6,028 bases of DNA, from positions 1-6,028 of the forward strand of contig JAISQX010000114.1 in assembly GCA_031273965.1 (NCBI GenBank), read 5' to 3'. Both the position numbers and the translations under genes were made by a program. The DNA is from Clostridiales bacterium. GTDB taxonomy: Bacteria > Bacillota > Clostridia > Christensenellales > JAISNN01. Shown here in pieces: positions 1 to 5,928 of the stretch. Positions within the stretch are counted from its first letter, which is position 1, and the number at the start of each line of letters is the position of its first letter. Under the pieces are notes generated by a model. The model was not told where the DNA came from. It worked only from the letters and a program-made list of their open reading frames with translations, and ran no database searches.

Positions 1-11
1 ATAAAAAAATA

Positions 12-1832
12 ATGTTTTTACCCGTTAAAAGAGAGGGCAAAAAGATATATGATTTTGTCTTTGTGACCGGCGACGCATACGTGGATCACCCGTCTTTCGG
101 ACACGCCGTAATCGCAAGACTCATAGAGCGGGAGGGCTTTAGTATCGGCATAGTCAGCCGACCTCAAAAAGATGATGATTATACTGAATTCGGCGAACCC
201 AAAATAGCCTTTTTGGTTTCGTCCGGCGTGATTGATTCGATGGTAAATAACTATACGGCGGCAAAAAAGAAACGAAGCGAAGACGTATACGGCGAGGGCG
301 GCGAGGCGGGGAAGCGACCCGATAGAGCCTTGACCGTATATTGCCGGAAGCTTCGTAAGCTTTATCCGGAGAGCGCGTTATACGCCGGAGGAATAGAAGC
401 GAGTCTTAGGCGTTTTGCGCATTATGATTATTGGAGCGACGGCGTAATGCCGTCGGTTATCGCCGAAACGACCGCGGATTTGTTAGTGTACGGAATGGGA
501 GAGAAACCTTTTTGGGATATCCTTTCCCTCATAAAAAAAGGCGTGCCGCCTAAGGATATAAAAGATGTGAGAGGAACGCTTTACGCGGCGGAATACGCGG
601 ATTTTTCCGCTAAGCTTGAGGAGAAGATAAGTAAGAGAGAAGCGGTTTTTTGTCCGTCGTATGAGGAAGTAAAGACCGATAAGCTCAAATATATAAAAGC
701 TTTTAATATACAAAATGCGAATAACGACCCTTATTCGGCTAAGACGGTAATACAAAAGCACGGCGGAACGTATGTGATACAAAACCCTCCCGCGTTTCCT
801 CTAAGCGTTTCAGAAATGGATAGGGTATATGCTCTGCCGTTCGAAAGGAAAGCGCATCCGGCGTATTCAAAGGGCGTGCCGGCGCTCTCCGAGGTAAAAT
901 ACTCCGTAACGTCCTCGAGGGGCTGCTTTGGAGGCTGTAATTATTGCGCGCTCAACTATCATCAGGGCGGCATAGTTCAGAAACGAAGCAAGGAAAGTAT
1001 TGTAAACGAAGTAAAAAATTTTTTATTCGAGGACGATTTTAAAGGAATAGTAAGCGACGTGGGAGGCCCCACGGCGAATTTTCGCGAACCCGCGTGCGAT
1101 AAACAAAAAACTTTAGGCAGATGCGCGGACAAAAGCTGTCTGGGATACAAGCCTTGCGCAAACGTAAAGGTTTCGCATAAGGAATATCTTGACATCCTAA
1201 AGAGCGTACGGGAGATTGACGGAATAAAAAAGGTCTTTGTGAGAAGCGGAATAAGATACGATTATCTGATGTACGACAAAGACGAAACCTTTTTTGACGA
1301 GCTTATAAAATATCACGTAAGCGGTCAACTAAAAGTAGCTCCCGAGCATTGCTCCGACGGCGTTTTGAAGCTCATGAACAAGCCGGATTTTAATCTGTAC
1401 GAGGATTTTAGAGAAAAGTTTTTTATGAAATGCAAGAAATTCGGAAAGGATATGTATATTGTTCCTTATTTCATATCGTCGCATCCCGGATGTACGTTAA
1501 ACGACGCTATCGAGCTTGCGTTGTATCTAAAATCGATTAACAGCATGCCGGAGCAGGTTCAGGACTTTTATCCTACGCCGTCCACAAAGTCCACGACTAT
1601 GTTTTATACCGGACTCAATCCCGACACCCTCGAACCCGTTTACGTCGCGCGCGACGAGGAAAGCAAAAAAATGCAGAGAGCCTTGCTCCAATATAGAAAG
1701 AAAGAAAACTACTTCATAGTAAAAAAGGCGTTGGAAACGGCGGGGCGGGAAGATCTAATCGGCTTCGGAGACGGTTGCCTTATAAAGCCATTAAAGCGGC
1801 AAACGCAAGAGAAGAACAAAAAAAGACAATAA
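12..1832 (+). CDS. ygiQ: YgiQ family (UPF0313) radical SAM protein
   Basis: A 606-residue member of the YgiQ family, a radical S-adenosylmethionine group whose substrate I do not know. The N-terminal Radical_SAM_N region carries the family block GDAYVDHPSFG (residues 20-30), then GGIEASLRRFAHYDYW (126-141) and DLLVYGMGE (156-164). The cluster-binding CxxxCxxC motif is complete at C305, C309 and C312 (RGCFGGCNYCA). A second cysteine group (C362, C371, C376, C382) follows, then IKKVFVRSGIRYD (405-417), KVAPEH (441-446) and IVPYFISSHPG (483-493). A short C-terminal part of DUF3362 type ends in GDGCLIKP and a basic tail. The protein is expected to be cytosolic, as there is no signal peptide or membrane helix. 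The start is supported because homologues begin MFLP; only 11 upstream bases are visible, with no ribosome binding site in them. It is shorter than the roughly 740 residues of the E. coli protein, mainly at the C-terminus. No frameshift is seen. Confidence 0.95.
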   Translation: MFLPVKREGKKIYDFVFVTGDAYVDHPSFGHAVIARLIEREGFSIGIVSRPQKDDDYTEFGEPKIAFLVSSGVIDSMVNNYTAAKKKRSEDVYGEGGEAGKRPDRALTVYCRKLRKLYPESALYAGGIEASLRRFAHYDYWSDGVMPSVIAETTADLLVYGMGEKPFWDILSLIKKGVPPKDIKDVRGTLYAAEYADFSAKLEEKISKREAVFCPSYEEVKTDKLKYIKAFNIQNANNDPYSAKTVIQKHGGTYVIQNPPAFPLSVSEMDRVYALPFERKAHPAYSKGVPALSEVKYSVTSSRGCFGGCNYCALNYHQGGIVQKRSKESIVNEVKNFLFEDDFKGIVSDVGGPTANFREPACDKQKTLGRCADKSCLGYKPCANVKVSHKEYLDILKSVREIDGIKKVFVRSGIRYDYLMYDKDETFFDELIKYHVSGQLKVAPEHCSDGVLKLMNKPDFNLYEDFREKFFMKCKKFGKDMYIVPYFISSHPGCTLNDAIELALYLKSINSMPEQVQDFYPTPSTKSTTMFYTGLNPDTLEPVYVARDEESKKMQRALLQYRKKENYFIVKKALETAGREDLIGFGDGCLIKPLKRQTQEKNKKRQ

Positions 1833-1876
1833 TTTGACTTTTTAGTAAATAAAACGACAAAAATGAAAACGGTTTC

Positions 1877-1905
1877 TTCGCGCCGTTCTTTTAAAACGGC
1901 GCGAA
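1877..1905 (-). terminator. Stem-loop, possible terminator of the leftward acyltransferase gene
   Basis: A perfect 11-bp inverted repeat (TTCGCGCCGTT at 1877-1887, its complement at 1895-1905) encloses a 7-nt loop. On the + strand no T-run follows. On the - strand the hairpin lies 87 nt past the acyltransferase stop codon and is followed by a T-rich but interrupted stretch (about 1873 down to 1845). That fits a weak intrinsic terminator for the leftward transcript, or a 3'-end stabilising hairpin. The hairpin itself is plain in the sequence; the terminator role and strand are inferred. Confidence 0.5.
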
Positions 1906-1923
1906 AGATATGTAAAATTATAT

Positions 1924-1994
1924 TAGCCCTCTTTAGCGAAAACGCTTAGTAAAATTCCGCGTTTAACTTCGTAAGGGGGGCTATTTTTTCTTTT
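1924..1994 (+). terminator. Intrinsic terminator of ygiQ with a long loop
   Basis: Positions 1924-1935 pair with 1972-1983 to give a 12-bp stem with two G-T wobble pairs (TAGCCC against GGGCTA at the base). The stem is followed directly by TTTTTTCTTTT (1984-1994). The 36-nt apical part holds a nested 6-bp helix, AAACGC (1940-1945) with GCGTTT (1959-1964), or alternatively AGCG-AAAA-CGCT (1935-1946). It lies about 90 nt after the ygiQ stop and its T-tract runs into the stop codon of the convergent gene. On the opposite strand the same stem is followed only by a weak T-run, so rightward termination is the better reading. Confidence 0.7.
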
Positions 1995-3123
1995 ATAATT
2001 TAATGATAATTTTTCTGCGTTCAAGCGGAATTGCGATAATAAAATAAAACAATACGCATGAAAAATAGTACAAAAGAAGCGTGTTCCAAGACTCGATAGG
2101 ACCTCCGAAAAATACCGGGCCCAAAAGGCTGAAAAACGCCGTAAACATCAAAAAGAACAATAGGTTTCTGCCGAGAGCGGCGAGCAGAGGGATAGCGCGG
2201 TTCTTTAAGAGGAATTTATTAATAATCCAGAGGACATAATAAACCGTATTAACGACGGCAAGAGCGCCGACTATATAACCGATAGTATACCTGGGATAAA
2301 AGAGAACGGGATTTTCCGGAGTGTTTGGTAAACTCAAAACGAATATAAATGCGCCGACAAGCGCTACGCTTGCCAGGGAATACCAGATAATCGATTTTTT
2401 CATCCTCATCAAATCGGCTAAAAAGCCGACGAATAAAAGCGCGCCCGCGAAACCAATGCAGGCGGACATGCCGCCCTCGATACCCTTCGCCATGAATTTA
2501 AGAAAGATTTCGTTATTACTTATAAGGGTATAAATCGTCAATATCGCTAAGGACGCAATTAATTTTGCCCACCACGTCTTACGTACCAAAGGAACCAAAG
2601 GGGTGAGTAGAACTCCCGTAAAACCGACGGCTGTAATCCCGCTCCAAAAATAAACGACGTTACCGGCGGTCAAAGAGTAAACGGGTTCGGCGAAAGTACC
2701 GTCGTTCGACAACAGAATCATTATTGCGCATCCGATAGTACCCATACCCATAATCGCCAAATTACGCACAAAAAAAGAACGATATAAGCCTTTAGCGTCG
2801 CCGCGTTGGCGCGCTTTATTATTGATATTGAGGAAAGCTACGACGCCTATCAAAAAATAAAAGACGATCGGCCCCAAATCGAGCAGTCCGAAGCCGAACG
2901 GCTTAATGCCGATGATTCCTTTACCGACGTTTATAATTTCCCAAGCGCTTGTGTGGGCGAAAAAATCGGGCAGGGCAAGTTCTCCTCCCTTACTGTTTAC
3001 AAATACCGACGACATCAAAAAGAGCAGAACGACAAGACCTCTGATATTGTCGACAAAGCCGTCGCGTTTACCTACGGACGACAATTTACTTTCTGACACT
3101 TTGCCACTGGTAAAAAGTTTCAT
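1993..3123 (-). CDS. HGSNAT/YeiB-like membrane acyltransferase (COG4299/DUF5009-type)
   Basis: A 376-residue integral membrane protein with about ten predicted helices (near 28-43, 80-98, 117-138, 155-180, 185-201, 219-239, 245-265, 280-301, 310-339 and 349-367). It opens with the family signature R..F.DNIRG (D25, R28, G29) running into helix 1. N43 and H57 follow, the latter in HTSAW; this spacing resembles the N...H pair of human HGSNAT, where the histidine is the catalytic acetyl carrier. LLDLGPIVFYFLIG (80-93) matches the family's DL..P.F.F..G block, and LGRNLLFF (318-325) the late-helix signature. Known relatives move acetyl groups from cytosolic acetyl-CoA to an acceptor on the other side of the membrane; the acceptor here is unknown. 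The start at 3123 is chosen because GAGGT lies 7 nt upstream. The frame stays open to ATGs at 3165 and 3216, but these have a too-close GGAG or no ribosome binding site. Family level is fairly sure; function is not. Confidence 0.75.
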   Translation of the reverse strand: MKLFTSGKVSESKLSSVGKRDGFVDNIRGLVVLLFLMSSVFVNSKGGELALPDFFAHTSAWEIINVGKGIIGIKPFGFGLLDLGPIVFYFLIGVVAFLNINNKARQRGDAKGLYRSFFVRNLAIMGMGTIGCAIMILLSNDGTFAEPVYSLTAGNVVYFWSGITAVGFTGVLLTPLVPLVRKTWWAKLIASLAILTIYTLISNNEIFLKFMAKGIEGGMSACIGFAGALLFVGFLADLMRMKKSIIWYSLASVALVGAFIFVLSLPNTPENPVLFYPRYTIGYIVGALAVVNTVYYVLWIINKFLLKNRAIPLLAALGRNLLFFLMFTAFFSLLGPVFFGGPIESWNTLLLYYFSCVLFYFIIAIPLERRKIIIKL

Positions 3124-3130
3124 AAAAAAT

Positions 3131-3135
3131 ACCTC
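3131..3135 (-). promoter_or_regulatory. Ribosome binding site that sets the acyltransferase start
   Basis: GAGGT on the - strand lies 7 nt before the ATG at 3123. The in-frame ATG at 3216 has nothing comparable upstream, and the one at 3165 has GGAG only two bases away. This favours the shorter 376-residue protein over the 407-residue frame. Confidence 0.65.
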
Positions 3136-3191
3136 GTTTAACTTTTTTCGTATATAATGAGCCATTTCTCCGCATGCGTACGTGTTGCGGC

Positions 3192-3214
3192 GCAGAAAAA
3201 GGCTTTGTTTCTGC
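3192..3214 (-). other. Stem-loop in the leader of the acyltransferase gene
   Basis: GCAGAAA (7 bp) and its complement enclose 9 nt (3199-3207) within the likely untranslated leader of the leftward gene, about 70 nt before the chosen start. No T-tract follows on the - strand, so it is not an obvious attenuator. Any role is unknown and chance is possible. Confidence 0.3.
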
Positions 3215-3280
3215 ATAATAAATATTGTTAAAGAGAAATTTCTCCGACGAATCGATAAATACGATAAAAAATATACTTAT

Positions 3281-3309
3281 AGTATAAATTCTTTCGTCTA
3301 AGAAGGCAA
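3281..3309 (-). promoter_or_regulatory. Sigma-70-type promoter of the acyltransferase gene
   Basis: On the - strand, TTGCCT (3309-3304) and TATACT (3286-3281) are separated by exactly 17 nt. The -35 box matches consensus at four of six positions and the -10 box at five of six. Transcription would start near 3274, giving a leader of about 150 nt before the chosen ATG at 3123. It is the best leftward match I found in the region; no expression evidence is available. Confidence 0.55.
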
Positions 3310-3409
3310 ATCATTCGAATCGTATTTTCACTTTTTTTGTAAAATATTTCCGTTCAATCAATCTTTGCCGATTATTTTGAGAAAAATTGAAAAATTTTAT
3401 CTAAAACTA

Positions 3410-3438
3410 TTGACATGCGTAATCAAACATGCTAATTT
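3410..3438 (+). promoter_or_regulatory. Extended -10 promoter of the permease operon
   Basis: A perfect -35 box TTGACA (3410-3415), a 17-nt spacer, and TAATTT (3433-3438) preceded by TGC, which forms the extended -10 TGn motif. The -10 hexamer alone is poor (three of six), so the perfect -35 and the TGn element would have to compensate. An AT-rich tract lies upstream. Transcription should start near 3445, leaving a leader of about 55 nt before the first permease. Confidence 0.6.
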
Positions 3439-3442
3439 GATT
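3421..3442. promoter_or_regulatory. Candidate operator: inverted repeat over the -10 element
   Basis: AATCAAA (3421-3427) and its exact complement TTTGATT (3436-3442) flank an 8-nt centre, giving a 22-bp two-fold symmetric site. It covers most of the spacer and the whole -10 box of the permease promoter. ACATGC also occurs twice in the same stretch (3413-3418 and 3427-3432), 14 bp apart, each followed by TAAT. The position suits a repressor that blocks RNA polymerase. No regulator gene is present in the window, so its identity is open. Confidence 0.45.
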
Positions 3443-3500
3443 GCGGAAGACGCTAAGCGAGCGAAGAGGATTATTAATTTATCAGACGGTGAAATAGTAG

Positions 3501-4718
3501 ATGAAAACTAAAAATTACAATTTACTCGAGTTGTTAAAGATTGAGACGACGTCGTCAAAAAAATATTATGTCGTTTTTTTTGTGATATTGGTTTTATTTC
3601 TTTCTATAACGATGTCGTTGTTTTCGGCGGCTATAAGCGTTCCCAATCAATATAAAAAAAATTTGCAAAACGCCTTTCCAAGCGGCGCGGGTATCCTTGT
3701 CTCGGATTTGAGCGATATCGATTCTATTAAAAAATCGGGCGCCGATTATATCACGTTTAATTATGCCGCCGTCGCGGGTTCGGTTACGTTAAAGGTCGGG
3801 GACAGATCTTTGGAATACTTGACCGGCGAAGCGCATCTATTCAAAGACGAAATCAATAAAAACTCTTATTTGAGTAAAACGGAACAGCCGTTTGTAAGCG
3901 GAAGAGCATGGGACTCCGGCGATAATAGCGCGCAATATAATATTTGGCTTTCGGAGGCAGTCGCCGACGAATTGGGCGTGATTGTCGGCGGTGTTGTGCG
4001 ACCTGACATAGGTTATACTTTTGAATTTAAAGTCGTGGGTATATATAAGGATAATCTCGTTGCGACAGAAATGATAGACGAGGACGGCAATCCTTATGAA
4101 ACCGAGACGAGAGACAATCCGGATTTTATCCTTTCATATGATCTGGTCGTTATGTTGTGCCACGCCTTAGGACAAAACGTTGACGAGGGAATGGCTTATC
4201 TGGAGGTATACGACGTTATCAATATATATAAGGTTGCGGCTAAAATAGAGAAGTCCAAAAAGGGCTATCTTGACTTTCTTAACGTTGTGGACAGCGTAAA
4301 AGCGCTTAATCTGTCAAAAGCTCTGTTTTGGCTTCTAACCTTTTTACTATTGGGGGTCGGCGCTTTTGCGGTGTTCAATATTATTTCAATGATAATAAGC
4401 GTTAGGGAAAAGGCTTACGGTCTTTATAGGCTATTGGGCTGTGAAATGCGTGATATAATAAAGATATGCTTTTTAGGATTATCGCTTATCTTTATGACGG
4501 CATTAATCGCGGGCATTTTCGGCGCGTTTCTTATGAACTCATACTTTGAAAAATTCGCGGCGGATTTATTTGATATGGGCTTTCGAATAAGGCTTGTGTG
4601 GTACGCGCCTTTCGCCGTTTTTGCGACATACTCATTAGTTTTCGCGGTATATTATTTTAAATTCAAGAGGAAGTTTATGGTTATTAGTCCTCTGTCGATT
4701 CTTTTGGAGGAAAAGTGA
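3501..4718 (+). CDS. FtsX-like ABC transporter permease (first of pair)
   Basis: A 405-residue ABC-type permease of the FtsX/MacB/LolC architecture. There is one N-terminal helix (about 22-46), a large extracytoplasmic domain of MacB periplasmic-core type (about 50-270), then three helices (about 274-300, 321-347, 366-387). The extracytoplasmic part shows the usual pattern: a G-R element (FVSGRAW, 131-137), a strand with an A..LG turn (WLSEAVADELGV, 149-160), and a closing strand FEFKVVGIYKD (174-184). The cytoplasmic loop SVREKAYGLYRLLGCEM (300-316) matches the conserved FtsX loop that contacts the ATPase, and the tail ISPLSILLEEK resembles the usual C-terminal P..LR end. The start has GGTGA 8 nt upstream, complementary to the 16S rRNA end. 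It is first in a two-gene operon with its own promoter. Substrate unknown: lipid, lipoprotein, peptide or antibiotic export, or a mechanotransmission role, all fit the family. Confidence 0.85.
   Translation: MKTKNYNLLELLKIETTSSKKYYVVFFVILVLFLSITMSLFSAAISVPNQYKKNLQNAFPSGAGILVSDLSDIDSIKKSGADYITFNYAAVAGSVTLKVGDRSLEYLTGEAHLFKDEINKNSYLSKTEQPFVSGRAWDSGDNSAQYNIWLSEAVADELGVIVGGVVRPDIGYTFEFKVVGIYKDNLVATEMIDEDGNPYETETRDNPDFILSYDLVVMLCHALGQNVDEGMAYLEVYDVINIYKVAAKIEKSKKGYLDFLNVVDSVKALNLSKALFWLLTFLLLGVGAFAVFNIISMIISVREKAYGLYRLLGCEMRDIIKICFLGLSLIFMTALIAGIFGAFLMNSYFEKFAADLFDMGFRIRLVWYAPFAVFATYSLVFAVYYFKFKRKFMVISPLSILLEEK
4706..4710 (+). promoter_or_regulatory. Ribosome binding site coupling the two permeases
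   Basis: A full GGAGG sits inside the last codons of the first permease, 9 nt before the ATG of the second. Only one base separates the TGA (4716-4718) from that ATG (4720). This indicates coupled translation and matched amounts of the two subunits. Confidence 0.8.
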
Positions 4719-4719
4719 T

Positions 4720-5928
4720 ATGAGCTTATTCAACATAATAAAGGTATCGATGTATAATATAAAGCAAAGATGGGCGACTTCGTTAAAAATAGCCGTAGGT
4801 TTTACGTCTATTTGCATATTGATAACGACTTTTTTTACGTATAATCTTGCGATAAATAGAGAGTTGGCGGTATTAATCAACGAGAGCGCTTCGGATAATT
4901 ACATTTATATACAAGAGGAGAACGCCTTATCCGAGCAAGATATGAATTTTTTAAAAGCTCTGGATGGCGTAAACGAGGTTATCACCGAGGGAATTATCCA
5001 TGACAACGATTTGGAATATGAGTTGATTTTTGACGGGAATAAATATATTATCGAAAACGTACTTTGTATTTTTTCGAGGGAAGAAACGGAATTGATTTCA
5101 AAAAACGAATATTTGGAATTTAATAATAGGTTTAAGGGCAAAGAAATTTTGTATGGCAGGGCGGCAAAAAACGAGCATGAAGCGGTCGTTACGTTTAATA
5201 TATTAAAGATTTTGGGATTAGGCGTAAACAATGTGATAGGCAAGACGATAAAATTGCCGGTTTTTGAGGAGTCTTTTATTATCGTCGGCGTATTTAGCGA
5301 CGAATATGAGTATCTATCGAGCGTACTAGATTATACGGTAAACTATTTCGTTAATATAGGCATGAATAATTTTCGAATTAAAACAACCAAGATTTTTTTA
5401 AGTAGCTACAATGGCGCCGAGGAGATAATAAACAAGATAAGTTCTCATTTTAACGGTAAATATGTAGCCGTTTACTCCGGAGATTATATAAAAGAATATT
5501 ATACTATTTTTGAAAAGCAGAGAACGCTGTGCAATGAAATAATGCTGATAGCCGGAGGGTTGCTTTTGGTTGCGTTACTTGTCAATTTGTTTACAATACT
5601 TATATACGATATTAAACGGAAAGGCATATATTTTGGCGTAATGAAGGCGCAAGGCATGACAAGCGGCGGCATATACCTCACAATCTTTACCGAGTTGGTT
5701 ATTTTATTTATAGCGGCGGCGATATCGGGAGTCTTTTTTAGTTCGTTTCTCGTCAATCTATTGGGAACGATACTTACAAGCGGGCTATACGTGGAGCTAA
5801 CTGTGAGTTTGACGGATTATCTTCCGATAGGAGGTGCGGTTCTTTGCGGCGGAGTTATTTTGTTAGCGTCGTTAAGTTATATGTTATTACGTATCCATAC
5901 AAAAAAAGACGTGGTTAAACAATTATAG
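4720..5928 (+). CDS. FtsX-like ABC transporter permease (second of pair)
   Basis: A 402-residue permease with the same layout as its upstream neighbour: helix 1 at about 22-45, an extracytoplasmic domain (about 48-270), and helices at about 273-297, 319-347 and 368-390. The MacB-core pattern can be seen in ILYGRAAKNEHEAVVTFN (143-160), the LGLGVNNVIGKTIKL turn (165-179) and SFIIVGVFSDE (185-195). The ATPase-facing loop is DIKRKGIYFGVMKAQGM (297-313), followed by an E in TIFTEL (321-326), as in FtsX domains. It ends KKDVVKQL. Its sequence is clearly diverged from the first permease despite equal length, so a heterodimer like LolC with LolE is more likely than a recent duplication. No nucleotide-binding protein follows in the window, and no convincing terminator is seen after the stop. 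The substrate is not recognisable. Confidence 0.83.
   Translation: MSLFNIIKVSMYNIKQRWATSLKIAVGFTSICILITTFFTYNLAINRELAVLINESASDNYIYIQEENALSEQDMNFLKALDGVNEVITEGIIHDNDLEYELIFDGNKYIIENVLCIFSREETELISKNEYLEFNNRFKGKEILYGRAAKNEHEAVVTFNILKILGLGVNNVIGKTIKLPVFEESFIIVGVFSDEYEYLSSVLDYTVNYFVNIGMNNFRIKTTKIFLSSYNGAEEIINKISSHFNGKYVAVYSGDYIKEYYTIFEKQRTLCNEIMLIAGGLLLVALLVNLFTILIYDIKRKGIYFGVMKAQGMTSGGIYLTIFTELVILFIAAAISGVFFSSFLVNLLGTILTSGLYVELTVSLTDYLPIGGAVLCGGVILLASLSYMLLRIHTKKDVVKQL

Larger units (their letters stand above)
3124..3500. other. Divergent intergenic control region
   Basis: This 377-nt stretch separates the leftward acyltransferase from the rightward permease operon. It holds a promoter in each direction, a hairpin in the leftward leader, a 12-bp palindrome (3233-3244), an AT-rich tract (about 3310-3410) and an inverted repeat over the rightward promoter. 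I see no credible small gene, tRNA or recognised riboswitch. The open frame from 3216 to 3124 only extends the acyltransferase frame upstream. Confidence 0.7.

Noticed and set aside
1059..1074. Perfect 6-bp hairpin (CGTGGG, 4-nt loop, complement) inside ygiQ
   Set aside because: It encodes the conserved DVGGPT segment, so the protein constraint plus chance explains it. No T-tract follows.
1862..1890. Alternative pairing of AACGG near 1867 with CCGTT at 1883-1887 as an antiterminator switch
   Set aside because: The competing helix is only about 5 bp and far weaker than the 11-bp stem, and it lies in a 3' gap rather than a leader.
2806..3157. Two + strand open frames antisense to the acyltransferase start region
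   Set aside because: They lie opposite a well-supported membrane protein, have no recognisable domain or convincing ribosome binding site, and read as shadows of its codons.
3124..3216. N-terminal extension of the acyltransferase frame to the ATG at 3216
   Set aside because: It has no ribosome binding site, while GAGGT lies at proper spacing before the ATG at 3123. The extension carries no family signature; these begin after residue 20 of the short form.
4905..5243. 112-codon - strand frame inside the second permease
   Set aside because: It is antisense to the extracytoplasmic domain of a clear FtsX-like permease. Its composition is serine- and phenylalanine-rich, as expected from a mirrored AT-rich gene.
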